Below are positions 28,686 to 37,450 of a stretch of DNA of 64,000 nt, piece after piece. The notes beneath the pieces were generated by a model, which was given only the letters and a program-made list of their open reading frames with translations, ran no database searches and was not told where the DNA came from. Source of the stretch: Alginatibacterium sediminis (GTDB lineage Bacteria; Pseudomonadota; Gammaproteobacteria; Enterobacterales; Celerinatantimonadaceae). The stretch lies in contig NZ_RAQO01000005.1 in NCBI RefSeq assembly GCF_003610775.1, forward strand, positions 248,001-312,000, read 5' to 3'. The translations under genes and the position numbers were made by a program. Within the stretch, counting starts at the first letter, position 1. Every line of letters begins with the position of its first letter.

Positions 28686-30191
28686 TTAATCTTCGAATTC
28701 TTGTCCAGATTTATGTAATAAGAATTGAGTAAGCAAAGGTACCGGTCGTCCTGTTGCACCTTTAGCTGCACCAGTTTTCCATGCGGTACCGGCAATGTCG
28801 AGATGAGCCCAGGTATATTTCTTAGCAAAGCGAGATAGGAAACAGCCGGCAGTAATTGATCCTGCTGGACGCCCACCAATATTAGCCATGTCTGCAAAGT
28901 TACTATTGAGTTGCTCTTGGTACTCTTCGCCTAGTGGTAAACGCCAGGTTTTGTCGCCACTTTGTTCGGCACTGTTTAGCAGGTCGTGCGCCAGCGAGTT
29001 ATGCGGCGTCATAAGCCCTGATGTGTGATGGCCTAGCGCCATAACGCAAGCACCGGTTAGGGTTGCAACATCAATCACAAGTTCTGGCTCTAATCGCTCA
29101 ACGTAGGTTAATACATCACAAAGCACCATACGGCCTTCTGCATCGGTATTAAGTACTTCAACCGTAAGACCTGACATCGTGGTAATAACGTCACCTGGAC
29201 GATATGCATTACCGTTAGGCATGTTTTCACAACCAGCAAGAATACCGGTTACTTTAATCGGCAATTGCAATTCTGCGAGTGCTTTCATGGTACCAAAAAC
29301 ACTAGCAGCGCCACCCATGTCGTATTTCATCTCATCCATGCCTGCGCCTGGTTTAAGAGAAATACCACCGGAATCAAAAGTAAGACCTTTACCAATGAGA
29401 ACAATTGGTTTCTGATCATCACTACCTGGGCCTGTGTATTCGATAACACTCATAACTGACTCATTATCACTACCACGGCCTACGGCCAAGTAGCTAGTCA
29501 TGCCAATTTCAGCGAGTTGCTCTTCACCAAAGCGCTCGAATTTCACATTATCAAAAGACTCTAGTTCTTTTGATTGGGTAGCTAAGTACTCGGGATTACA
29601 GATGTTTGGCGGCATATTGGCCAAATCTTTTGCGTCTTTAACACCGTGTGCAATCGCGAGACCATGGGCAATTGCTTTCTCGCCAATCGCGAGTTCACGT
29701 CGAGTTGGGACATTGAAAACTAATTTGCGTAAGGGGCGGCGGGTTTCTTCGCGATTAGATTTTAGCTGGTCAAAACTGTACAAGGTTTCTTGGGTGGTTT
29801 CGACCGCTTGACGAACTTTCCAATAGGTATTTCGCGACTTAACGTGCAGCTCAGGCATAAAGCAAACTGCTTCCATTGAGCCGGTTTCGTTTAAGGTATC
29901 AATGGTTTTGGTGATGATCTGGCGGTATTGACGCTCGTTTAATTCACGCTCTTTACCACAACCTACCAACAATACGCGCTCGCTCAGTACATTGGGTACA
30001 TGATGAAGTAGCAAAACTTGTCCAGCTTTACCTTCGAGATCTCCACGACGTAGTAAGGCGCTAATGTAGCCATCACTTATTTTATCGAGTTGCTCGGCAA
30101 CTGGGGATAATCTGCGAGGTTCGTAAACGCCGACGACAATACAAGCGCTGCGTTGTTTTTCCGGACTTCCGCTTTTTACGCTAAACTCCAT
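28686..30191 (-). CDS. pepA: Leucyl aminopeptidase (PepA)
   Basis: A 501-aa M17 aminopeptidase with two metal sites. The catalytic core shows [22 protein letters not shown] (metal ligands K and D), [12 protein letters not shown] (D and E ligands plus the catalytic Arg) and [22 protein letters not shown]. coli PepA is also a DNA-binding protein (XerA) for site-specific recombination and carAB control; whether this one binds DNA cannot be told. It heads the pepA-holC-valS cluster and is divergent from lptF. Confidence 0.96.
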   Translation of the reverse strand: MEFSVKSGSPEKQRSACIVVGVYEPRRLSPVAEQLDKISDGYISALLRRGDLEGKAGQVLLLHHVPNVLSERVLLVGCGKERELNERQYRQIITKTIDTLNETGSMEAVCFMPELHVKSRNTYWKVRQAVETTQETLYSFDQLKSNREETRRPLRKLVFNVPTRRELAIGEKAIAHGLAIAHGVKDAKDLANMPPNICNPEYLATQSKELESFDNVKFERFGEEQLAEIGMTSYLAVGRGSDNESVMSVIEYTGPGSDDQKPIVLIGKGLTFDSGGISLKPGAGMDEMKYDMGGAASVFGTMKALAELQLPIKVTGILAGCENMPNGNAYRPGDVITTMSGLTVEVLNTDAEGRMVLCDVLTYVERLEPELVIDVATLTGACVMALGHHTSGLMTPHNSLAHDLLNSAEQSGDKTWRLPLGEEYQEQLNSNFADMANIGGRPAGSITAGCFLSRFAKKYTWAHLDIAGTAWKTGAAKGATGRPVPLLTQFLLHKSGQEFED

Positions 30192-30443
30192 GAATGCTCC
30201 TAATAACTAATTCCGTTCACTTTTTTCATCTACTGACGCTGGGACTGGCAAAGATAAGCGTTTAATAATCGCCACCGCTTGATATAAGATAGGCGTCCCG
30301 AGGGTATAATTCGTCATAGACGGTGCTAATCGTTAAATATGGGGGATTTTCCCCAATATTGCTATACGAAAAGTGTCAAAAACGGGAGTTTATTCATTAT
30401 TTTTGTGGTTGCGAGCAAAGTTTCTATGATTAAGGTGTACTGA

Positions 30444-31544
30444 GTGCTGATTTTCCGCTACTTGTTCCGAGAGACATTTAAAACTCAACTGGCCGTTACA
30501 GCGGTACTTTTGCTGATCTTTATGTCACAAAAATTCGTGCAGATTATCAGTCAGGCTGCTGAGGGCAATATTCCCGGTGCTATCGTTGCCAAGTTGGTGA
30601 TATACAACATTCCTACCTATATGGTTCTGATTGTTCCTATCAGTCTATTTATCGGGGTTTTGTTTACCCATGGGCGCTTGTACGCCGAAAGTGAAATGAC
30701 TGTGATGCATGCCTGCGGATATAGCAACGCCCAGGTGCTGCGCGACACCATGGTACTTGGAATCCTAACCACGGTTCTAGCCTTCGCCAATTCACTATAT
30801 ATTTCGCCATATTTTCATCAGCTTGAGCATAAAATGGTTGATGAAGCAAACGCCGAAACCGGCGTTGCGTCCATTTTACCAGGACGATTCGAAAACTTGG
30901 GTAATGGCGTTGTTGCATTTATTCAAGAGATCGAGCACAAGGGTGAAAAGCTAAACAAAGTGTTTATATCTCATGCCGGACAAGGCGAGACTCGGCCCTC
31001 TATTGTCATTGCGGACCGCGGCGGTCTTAAATCGGAGTTAGATGGTTCTGCTTGGTTGCATCTTGAAGACGGCACCCGATACGAAGGCACCAAGCAAGGC
31101 TTAGATCAAACCATCACTACCTTTGCTAAGTATTCTATTGAAGTGAAAGAGCGCGCAACCCAAAACCGCAATTTAGGCTTCTATGCAATGTCTACAAATG
31201 AGCTATGGGCAAGCGACGATATTCGAGCCATATCGGAACTGCAATGGCGAATATCTTTGCCCTTGTCTATTCCAATTTTGACACTATTAGTTGTTCCTTT
31301 GTCAGTTGTTAATCATCGTCAAGGCCGCTATGCCAAGTTAGTCCCAGCCATTTTATTGTATTTAAGCTATTACTTGTTGATGAGCGCAGCAAAAAGCGCC
31401 TTGCAAGATGGCGCTATTCCACCGTCGGTTGGCATCTGGTCAGTGCATGTTTTGATGCTCACCATAGCGCTTAGCTATTTGTTCCTTCGTAGTGAGAAAT
31501 ACTTAGTCATTCGCGCGCGCTGGGTAGGAAGAAAAAATGTTTAA
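30444..31544 (+). CDS. lptF: LPS export permease LptF
   Basis: A 366-aa inner-membrane subunit of the LptB2FG extractor that feeds lipopolysaccharide into the Lpt bridge. Two N-terminal helices (AVTAVLLLIFMSQKFVQII and YNIPTYMVLIVPISLFIGVLF), the coupling-helix region SEMTVMHACGYSNAQVL, a periplasmic beta-jellyroll (about 130-265) and C-terminal helices match LptF. Translation starts at GTG. It overlaps lptG by 8 bp and is divergent from pepA with a 252-bp promoter region, as in E. coli. Confidence 0.95.
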   Translation: MLIFRYLFRETFKTQLAVTAVLLLIFMSQKFVQIISQAAEGNIPGAIVAKLVIYNIPTYMVLIVPISLFIGVLFTHGRLYAESEMTVMHACGYSNAQVLRDTMVLGILTTVLAFANSLYISPYFHQLEHKMVDEANAETGVASILPGRFENLGNGVVAFIQEIEHKGEKLNKVFISHAGQGETRPSIVIADRGGLKSELDGSAWLHLEDGTRYEGTKQGLDQTITTFAKYSIEVKERATQNRNLGFYAMSTNELWASDDIRAISELQWRISLPLSIPILTLLVVPLSVVNHRQGRYAKLVPAILLYLSYYLLMSAAKSALQDGAIPPSVGIWSVHVLMLTIALSYLFLRSEKYLVIRARWVGRKNV

Positions 31545-32604
31545 GATTATCGATTGGTATGTTGGCCGGACTATCTTCCTCACGACAATGTTGGTGCTCA
31601 TTACTCTACAAAGCTTAGCGCTAATTATTAAATTTGTAGAGCAATTACGGGCTGTAGGTCGCGGTAACTATGAGATTTTGGACGCGCTGTGGTATTCACT
31701 ATTAAGTGTACCTAAAGAGCTTGAATTGTTTTTCCCAATGGCAGCTTTACTAGGCTCGCTCATTGGCTTGGGTTCATTAGCGAGTAGTTCTGAGTTAATT
31801 GTGATGCAAGCTGCTGGGCTTTCAAGATGGAATATTTCTTGGGCTGTGCTTAAGACCGCTGTTCCGATGATCATTGCTACCATGTTGCTGGGTGAATTTA
31901 TTGCACCGACCACCGAAATCATGGCTGACGAAATGCGCAGTAGCAAAATATCTGGTGGTTCAATTATGACTGTTGAACGTGGTTTATGGGCCAAAGATGG
32001 CGATGGTTTTGTCAATATTGGAGAAGCGCGAGACGGTGACAAATTGTTTAATGTGACCATTTTCCGTTTTAAAGAACAACAACATCTTTATCAGCAAATA
32101 GAGGCCAAAACCGCTGTCTATCAGGAAAACAATTGGTTGCTAAAAGACTCTCGAATCACCGAATATAGCGATGACAAAATAGAACGTCGGCATCTTAGCC
32201 AAATGACTTGGGAAAGCAGTCTTAATCCAGAAAAACTCAGTGTAGTGTCGATTAAACCACTAAATTTATCGCTCAGTGGTCTTTATGCCTATATCCAATA
32301 CTTGCATGAGAATCAACAAGACGCTTCGCAATACGAGCTATCGTTAGCGCGCAAACTGATGTCGCCAGTTATCACGGCCGTTATGATGTTGCTTGCCTTG
32401 TCCTTTGTATTTGGCCCTCTGCGCAGTGTGAGCATGGGCGTTCGCTTAATGATGGGCGTAGTTGCAGGTTTTAGTTACTATATTTTGGACCAAGTCTTAG
32501 GTGCGCTGAGCTTAGTTTATGGCTTACCACCGTTAGCCTCCGCATCGGTCCCTAGTTTGTTATTTTTAAGCCTTGCGATCGTGCTACTACGACGAAGAAC
32601 CTAA
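31537..32604 (+). CDS. lptG: LPS export permease LptG
   Basis: A 355-aa partner of LptF. The N-terminus (FKIIDWYVGRTIFLTTMLVLITLQSL) is LptG-like. The cytoplasmic coupling helix is SSELIVMQAAGLSRWNI, followed by the periplasmic jellyroll and the C-terminal MSPVITAVMMLLALSFVFGPLRSVSMG helix pair. The eight-base overlap with lptF implies coupled translation. A clear terminator follows. Confidence 0.95.
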   Translation: MFKIIDWYVGRTIFLTTMLVLITLQSLALIIKFVEQLRAVGRGNYEILDALWYSLLSVPKELELFFPMAALLGSLIGLGSLASSSELIVMQAAGLSRWNISWAVLKTAVPMIIATMLLGEFIAPTTEIMADEMRSSKISGGSIMTVERGLWAKDGDGFVNIGEARDGDKLFNVTIFRFKEQQHLYQQIEAKTAVYQENNWLLKDSRITEYSDDKIERRHLSQMTWESSLNPEKLSVVSIKPLNLSLSGLYAYIQYLHENQQDASQYELSLARKLMSPVITAVMMLLALSFVFGPLRSVSMGVRLMMGVVAGFSYYILDQVLGALSLVYGLPPLASASVPSLLFLSLAIVLLRRRT

Positions 32605-32613
32605 GTAGTGAAC

Positions 32614-32644
32614 AAAAAACGAGCCTGGAGGCTCGTTTTTTTGT
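32614..32644. terminator. Bidirectional terminator after lptG
   Basis: The stem CGAGCC/GGCTCG with TGGA loop is flanked by an A-run and a T-run. It serves lptG on + and the RDD gene on -. Confidence 0.88.
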
Positions 32645-32663
32645 GCGAGCCAAAATGCGTGAG

Positions 32664-33140
32664 TTATTTAGCTACTTTAGGTAGTACCACCATTTCTGTT
32701 TTTGCCCATAAATCTTGAAAGGCTGTATTGTTTTTGGTGACTAACACCATTAAATTTCCTAGGCCAAACGCCGCGGTAAAAACGCGAATTAAGGCTTGGG
32801 TGAAACTGATGTTGCTGCCATCAGGTCGTTGTACTCGCAGACGCCATGCGCGCATGCCAATCGTTTGCCCAGCGCGGCTCCAAAACACAGCGTAAAAACA
32901 AGTAATAGAGCCCCAAATAAGCACCTGGAACCACCATTGCTGTACCAAGTACTGCGAATGCTGCACACCTTCGTCGAGCACTAGTAGACCGCTTGCTTGA
33001 CCGCCCGCAACAATGCCAAGTGATAACATGATCACCACCATAGCGATTGCGATGGCCATAAAGGCATCGTATATCCATGCACCTAAGCGGCGGAAGAAAC
33101 CTGAACTTGGAAGTTTTTGCTCGTTTTTTGTCTGTGACAT
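32664..33140 (-). CDS. RDD-family membrane protein
   Basis: A 158-aa RDD protein. The defining Arg-Asp residues sit in FFRRLGAWIYDAFM, followed by a hydrophobic helix, a second pair of helices and the conserved GQTIGMRAWRLRVQRPDG loop. RDD proteins are proposed small transporters or antiporters; no specific role is visible. ATG 33140 is favoured over the TTG at 33155, which lacks a ribosome-binding site. Confidence 0.87.
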   Translation of the reverse strand: MSQTKNEQKLPSSGFFRRLGAWIYDAFMAIAIAMVVIMLSLGIVAGGQASGLLVLDEGVQHSQYLVQQWWFQVLIWGSITCFYAVFWSRAGQTIGMRAWRLRVQRPDGSNISFTQALIRVFTAAFGLGNLMVLVTKNNTAFQDLWAKTEMVVLPKVAK

Positions 33141-33273
33141 ACTGCTGTGGTCCAAATTAGAATTGAGGAATTGCCGGCGAAGTTTAACAATCCAAGCTCA
33201 CTTCGACAAATGCTGGATTTGAGCACATTGTGTCGAAAGTTTCGCCGAACGCACTTTTTTTGCCAAAAAGGGC

Positions 33274-33301
33274 TTGTCAAAGACCGCTTGAGCCTTATAA
33301 T
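33274..33301 (+). promoter_or_regulatory. Sigma70 promoter of the tRNA-Leu array
   Basis: TTGTCA (33274-33279) and TATAAT (33296-33301) are separated by 16 bp, close to consensus. Transcription would begin near 33308. The leader contains a CTCGC-TAAG-GCGAG hairpin at 33310-33323. Confidence 0.8.
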
Positions 33302-33334
33302 GCCAATCACTCGCTAAGGCGAGCCATTTGAGAA

Positions 33335-33419
33335 GCCAGTGTGATGGAATTGGTAGACATGACGGATTCAAAATCCGTTGCCTTCGGGCGTGGCGGTTCA
33401 AGTCCGCCCACTGGTACCA
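33335..33419 (+). tRNA. tRNA-Leu (anticodon CAA)
   Basis: An 85-nt type II tRNA with encoded CCA. The acceptor stem is GCCAGTG/CACTGGT (with a G-U end pair), and the D-arm contains GATGGAATTGGTAGACA. The anticodon stem ACGGA/TCCGT encloses the loop TTCAAAA, so the anticodon is CAA, reading UUG codons. A short variable arm (TTGCCTTCGGGCG) and T-arm GGCGG-TTCAAGT-CCGCC complete the fold. It is preceded by the leader motif ATTTGAGAA and followed by an intrinsic terminator. It is the first unit of a four-unit tandem array. Confidence 0.96.
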
Positions 33420-33431
33420 CTCAAATAAATT

Positions 33432-33456
33432 AACCAGCCACTAGGCTGGTTTTTTT
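33432..33456 (+). terminator. Terminator of unit 1 (tRNA-Leu)
   Basis: The stem AACCAGCC/GGCTGGTT with ACTA loop is followed by a T-run, 12 bp after the tRNA CCA end. Confidence 0.88.
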
Positions 33457-33571
33457 ATGCTTAGAATTTGAGAAACATCGTGGAAACAGAGTTAATCACT
33501 GCGCTGCAGTGAGCGTGGCGGCCGATACGTCGGACCGTCAATTCCGCCCACAGGTCTCACTTAAATAAATT

Positions 33572-33596
33572 AACCAGCCATTAGGCTGGTTTTTTT
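33572..33596 (+). terminator. Terminator of unit 2
   Basis: The same stem as unit 1, AACCAGCC/GGCTGGTT, with ATTA loop and an intact T-run. Its conservation shows that the repeat carries its own end signal. Confidence 0.8.
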
Positions 33597-33710
33597 ATGC
33601 CTAGAATTTGAGAAACAACATGGAACCAGAGATATCACTGCGCTGCAGTGAGCGCGGCGGCCGATACGTCGGACCGTCAAGTCCGCCGACTGGTACCACT
33701 CAAATAAACT

Positions 33711-33730
33711 AACCAGCCACTAGGCTGGTT
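33711..33730 (+). terminator. Degraded terminator of unit 3
   Basis: The stem AACCAGCC-ACTA-GGCTGGTT is intact, but the T-run is replaced by AGTTTA, so termination should be weak and unit 4 could be read through. Confidence 0.55.
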
Positions 33731-33904
33731 AGTTTATGCCTAGAATTTGAGAAAGACCGGGGAAGTAGAGTTAATCACTGCACTGCAGTGAGCGTGGCGG
33801 CCGATACGTCGGACCGTCAATTCCGCCCACAGGTCTCACTTTATTAAATCAACCAGAGCCTCGTTGCTTAGTTTGTACCAATCAATGTTGTTGTCGGTAA
33901 AGGC

Positions 33905-35632
33905 CTACTCGTTTGGACTGTCACTAAAAAACTGATAGCGGTTGCGGCCAGCTTGTTTTGCCTTGTACATTGCTTGGTCGGCTTGCTTGATTAAGTCGTT
34001 AGCTGACTCGGAATCTCCGGGATACAGACTTATTCCAACACTGGCGTAGATGGGTAGTTGGTGCTCTACGATGGTATGTTTTTGAGCCAAGCGTTCTAAT
34101 AGATGGGCAATAACTGATGCTACTGCCTCTTGATCGGAAATGCCGTTAAGGATTAATAAAAATTCATCACCGGCAAATCGTGCAACTGTGTCAACTTCAC
34201 GTAAGCTTGCGCGTAGCTCATCGGCTACTGTTTTAAGCAAGTCGTCTCCGCTGTCATGTCCATATAGGTCGTTGATGGGCTTAAAGTCATCTAAATCGAT
34301 GAACGCCACCGCTAGCTGACTACGAAGCCTTTTGGAATTTGCGATATCGTGATTAAGAATAGACAGAAAATAGCTACGATTGGGTAGGCCTGTTAAGGGA
34401 TCGTGTCTTGAAAGGTGTTCAAAGCTTTGGCGTTGAGTTTCAAGCTCAAGCATTTGATTATCTATTTGCTGAGCCATTTTTTTAAAACTTCGTGACAAAG
34501 CACCAATTTCGTCGGTGCGATTTATCGACAATTGTTTAAAGTCATGCGTATGTCCAGCTTTTAGAGAACGCATTGCGCTAAGCAATAGGATTAAGGGCCT
34601 AGAAACAAAGCGGCCTAGCAACATCGCAACAGCGATGCCTATAAAAGTCACAAAAGCGAGATTGACTAAAAGTTCGTTAATCAAATGGCTTGTCATGGTT
34701 CGTAGCGAGCGTAATTCACCGACCAAGCCTAGATATAGAACATTTCGTTCTCCAGCCGAATTATAGTCAATGGGCATGAAGGCGCCTGCCGTTAAATCAA
34801 TAAGGTCAAAGCGATGATTACTGGTGAAACTGATCTCACGAGGTTGTTGTATCAGACCTGAAAGAGCTTCAAAGTCGCGTTGTAGTTGATAACGATCACC
34901 TAACAAAAAGCCAAATTGCTTGTTGGGCTCCGGATGGATCAGATAATCACCAGTCGCGTTGGCAAGATAGAGTTCGGTTCCAGAGGGTAAGTCTTGCTTC
35001 AGACTGTTAAAGGTAACGCCTAAGTCGACGTCAATGGCGACAATACCTACTAATTCATCACCATTATAGATAGGGCTTGAAGTTCTAAAACTTGGAAAGC
35101 TATACCAAGAATCACTGCTGACAATACGAATCTTCCCCATGGTTATTGGGCTTCTATAAGCTTCACCTGGCTTGAGCCTTAAAGTTTTAAATACATAAGG
35201 GAAGTGGGAGAGTTCTTTGAGCTCAATTAAAGGAATACGGCGCAGGGAATCCTCTTGACGAACAAAACTCACTAACTCTCGATTATAGTTACGGGAATCA
35301 ATAAAGGTAATGCTCATGAAGTTCGCATTAAAGGTAAGCATTTGTTCAAACATTTCGCTTATTGAGTCATAACGCTCTTTGCGATCCCCAGGGTTATGAT
35401 ATTCGCGCATATGACGGTTTGCAGCTAAAAATAGGGCCAGGTCTTCGGAACGTGTAATTGCGTTTTCAATTCGTGTTGCTAACACTCGGTTGGTGTCTTG
35501 AAGTTGTTGCTGGGCATCTTCCAATATAAGGTCTCGGCTCGCTGAAAATGCCTGATAAGCCGTTATCACAGAAACAGCAATCGCAATCATTGCAAAAACT
35601 AACGTTAGCTTTATTGATAGTTTAAACCTCAT
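33905..35632 (-). CDS. Membrane diguanylate cyclase (dCache-like sensor, HAMP, GGDEF)
   Basis: A 575-aa inner-membrane enzyme. TM1 is at about 7-27, a periplasmic dCache-like sensor spans about 30-315 (SITFIDSRNYNRELVSF, FRTSSPIYNGDELVGIVAIDVDL), TM2 follows at about 325-345, HAMP at 346-400, then a coiled linker and the GGDEF domain. The signature is AGDEF (487-491), an active variant, and the inhibitory I-site RxxD (R478-D481) is intact five residues upstream, so product inhibition is expected. It overlaps the stop of the upstream binding-protein gene by four bases. That gene has no ABC partner, so the pair probably forms a sensory module. Confidence 0.92.
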   Translation of the reverse strand: MRFKLSIKLTLVFAMIAIAVSVITAYQAFSASRDLILEDAQQQLQDTNRVLATRIENAITRSEDLALFLAANRHMREYHNPGDRKERYDSISEMFEQMLTFNANFMSITFIDSRNYNRELVSFVRQEDSLRRIPLIELKELSHFPYVFKTLRLKPGEAYRSPITMGKIRIVSSDSWYSFPSFRTSSPIYNGDELVGIVAIDVDLGVTFNSLKQDLPSGTELYLANATGDYLIHPEPNKQFGFLLGDRYQLQRDFEALSGLIQQPREISFTSNHRFDLIDLTAGAFMPIDYNSAGERNVLYLGLVGELRSLRTMTSHLINELLVNLAFVTFIGIAVAMLLGRFVSRPLILLLSAMRSLKAGHTHDFKQLSINRTDEIGALSRSFKKMAQQIDNQMLELETQRQSFEHLSRHDPLTGLPNRSYFLSILNHDIANSKRLRSQLAVAFIDLDDFKPINDLYGHDSGDDLLKTVADELRASLREVDTVARFAGDEFLLILNGISDQEAVASVIAHLLERLAQKHTIVEHQLPIYASVGISLYPGDSESANDLIKQADQAMYKAKQAGRNRYQFFSDSPNE

Positions 35633-36669
35633 GGATTAAAACTAACCTCACTCACACCCTGTTGAATTTGTTGCCACAATTCGGAGCGAAGTTGAGGGTT
35701 TTCGACCGGTTGAAGCCAATGAATATTGTCATTTTTGAAATACTGCTTATTTGGATTGATAGTATTAGCTAAGCCCTGTTCGCGGGTCAGTTGTTCAGAT
35801 ACCTCAGTACTTAACATAAAATTGATCCATTGATGGGCAAGCAGTCGACTTGGGCTACTTTGGCTAATCGCCCAGGTATCTAGCCAAGCTAAAGCACCTT
35901 CTTTGGGGATGGTATACGCCATTTCTAATTGATGCTTGTGTAGATCATTTAGCTGCTGGGAACCGTAATTTGCAAAGGCCAATACAATCTTCTCGTTTAT
36001 CAGGTAATCAAGGCTTTGAGCAGGAGACGAATAAAAAGTACGTACATTGCGGCGAAGTTCAATTAATCGCTTTGAACTTGAAATGAGCTGTTCGTTGCTT
36101 TGATTGAAAGGGTCTCTAATTCCGATACTTAAACCAGCTAAGGTGAAGTTATGGACGCTACCTTCGTAAGCCAGAACGCGGCCTCGATAGTTGGGATCCC
36201 ACAAGATATTCCAAGAATCTGGCGGCTTCGAAAACTCATCAGTGTTATAGATTAACCCCATTTCTGAGTAAGTATAGGGCACCGCATATAATTGAGAATT
36301 ACGGCTTAGACCTTGAATGCTATGTAGTTCATCAAAAGGGGCTTGTTGATTTTTGTGATTTGGGATCAGTACTGTGTCTATCGTTTGTACTTTGTTGTTA
36401 TCGATATAACGTTGCAATTCAGCGGTATTTAAAGAAAAGACATCGTAGGCTTTACCTTTGGGCGCGTTGATTTGCGTCCACATTTGATCATCTGTTTGGA
36501 TGACACTTAGCTCAACATTAACTTGGTAGCGTTTTTCGAATTCTAGAATAGCAGAATCGCTGACGTATCCAGGCCAGGCCATTACTCTAAAATCGGTAGC
36601 AAGGCAAACCTGGGGGAGGGTAACTAAACCCGATACCATTGCTGTTAATGTTAAGGTATTTGTCTTCAT
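35629..36669 (-). CDS. PotD-like periplasmic binding protein coupled to the cyclase
   Basis: A 346-aa solute-binding protein of the spermidine/putrescine-binding type. The signal peptide (LTAMVSGLVTLPQVCLA) is followed by DFRVMAWPGYVSDSAILEFEKRY, LYAVPYTYSEMGLIYNTDEF, SWNILWDPNYRGRVLAYEG and AYTIPKEGALAWLDTWAIS, all PotD-like positions. No permease or ATPase gene is adjacent; its only partner is the overlapping diguanylate cyclase. The arrangement parallels Vibrio NspS-MbaA, where a PotD-like protein senses polyamines. The ligand here is not known. Confidence 0.86.
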   Translation of the reverse strand: MKTNTLTLTAMVSGLVTLPQVCLATDFRVMAWPGYVSDSAILEFEKRYQVNVELSVIQTDDQMWTQINAPKGKAYDVFSLNTAELQRYIDNNKVQTIDTVLIPNHKNQQAPFDELHSIQGLSRNSQLYAVPYTYSEMGLIYNTDEFSKPPDSWNILWDPNYRGRVLAYEGSVHNFTLAGLSIGIRDPFNQSNEQLISSSKRLIELRRNVRTFYSSPAQSLDYLINEKIVLAFANYGSQQLNDLHKHQLEMAYTIPKEGALAWLDTWAISQSSPSRLLAHQWINFMLSTEVSEQLTREQGLANTINPNKQYFKNDNIHWLQPVENPQLRSELWQQIQQGVSEVSFNP

Positions 36670-36781
36670 TCCATTGATAACCTAGTGGTAAATTTTACTC
36701 ACTCTTCACATACTACTTACCTAAGCGAGAAAACCAAGGTATTCGATCAGAAAATCCATGGATAACACGCTTTTATAGGCC

Positions 36782-37390
36782 TTAAACTGCAGCCAGAATA
36801 ATGCTGCGCACCCCGTTTATAAACATTTGAACTGCCATTATTAGCAATAACATACCCATAAGCCGCTCTAAGGCTTGCAAACCTTTGTCTTTTAGAATGC
36901 GATACAGTAGTGGGGAGCACAGTAGCACAGCTAAGGTAATGCCCCACGCCAATAGCACCGCTAGGCTTAACTCTTGAGTACTATGCTGCGAACTTTGAGT
37001 CATGACTAACAAGGTTGCTAGGGTGGAGGGGCCTGCAATCATAGGGATTGCAATGGGAACTACAAAGGGCTCGCCGCCACTGCCGCCATAGATGCTATGG
37101 CCATCTGCTGGTGGAAAAGTCAGCTTGATCCCAATCACAAATAAAATGATGCCACCGGCGATGGTGACGGCTTCGGTTTCGAGGTTAAAAATATCTAAGA
37201 ATTTACCCCCAAAAAACAAAAAGCTCATTAAGATGATGAGACCAAACATCATTTCGCGAAGAATGATTTTATGACGCTTAGACTTTTCTACATCTTTAAG
37301 TACAGAAAGCAAAATAGGAACATTGCCAAAGGGATCGATGATAAAAAGCAGGATCAAAGCGGTCGAGATAATAGATGCGTGCAGTTCCAA
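36782..37390 (-). CDS. MarC/YhgN-family membrane protein
   Basis: A 202-aa protein with six hydrophobic helices of the MarC family. The N-terminal IDPFGNVPILLSVL, the middle GGIILFVIGIKL and the PIAIPMIAGPSTLATLLVM segment are highly conserved family marks. It is probably a YhgN-type protein rather than MarC itself. The family function is unresolved. It is preceded by the small acetyltransferase gene on the same strand. Confidence 0.88.
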   Translation of the reverse strand: MELHASIISTALILLFIIDPFGNVPILLSVLKDVEKSKRHKIILREMMFGLIILMSFLFFGGKFLDIFNLETEAVTIAGGIILFVIGIKLTFPPADGHSIYGGSGGEPFVVPIAIPMIAGPSTLATLLVMTQSSQHSTQELSLAVLLAWGITLAVLLCSPLLYRILKDKGLQALERLMGMLLLIMAVQMFINGVRSIILAAV

Positions 37391-37450
37391 AAGGTGTTCT
37401 CTCTAAATTAGGAGGGTAAAATTTTAAGTTGAACGATTGGGTTCGAACCC

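Larger units (their letters stand above)
33326..33860 (+). repeat. Tandem array of four ~140-bp tRNA-derived units
   Basis: The leader motif ATTTGAGAA recurs at 33326, 33466, 33606 and 33745, giving periods of 140, 140 and 139 bp. Unit 1 is the functional tRNA-Leu plus terminator. Units 2-4 keep the leader, the T-stem GGCGG/CCGCC, a tRNA-like 3' end and (2 and 3 intact, 4 broken) the AACCAGCC terminator stem. Their body instead has a perfect hairpin TCACTGC-GCT-GCAGTGA (33496, 33635, 33775; loop ACT in unit 4). A 16-nt block with a CCGA-TACG-TCGG hairpin is inserted in the T-loop. Units 2-4 resemble each other far more than they resemble the tRNA. The arrangement recalls the tyrT/rtT repeats of E. 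coli. Confidence 0.9.

Noticed and set aside
33420-33860. The repeats after tRNA-Leu as a CRISPR array or as attachment sites of an integrated element
   Set aside because: The units are contiguous ~140-bp copies without variable spacers, and no integrase gene lies nearby. Their even spacing, including the tRNA gene itself, points to tandem amplification.
33466-33860. Units 2-4 as additional functional tRNAs
   Set aside because: They lack a proper acceptor stem, D-arm and anticodon loop, and the T-loop is interrupted by a 16-nt insertion.
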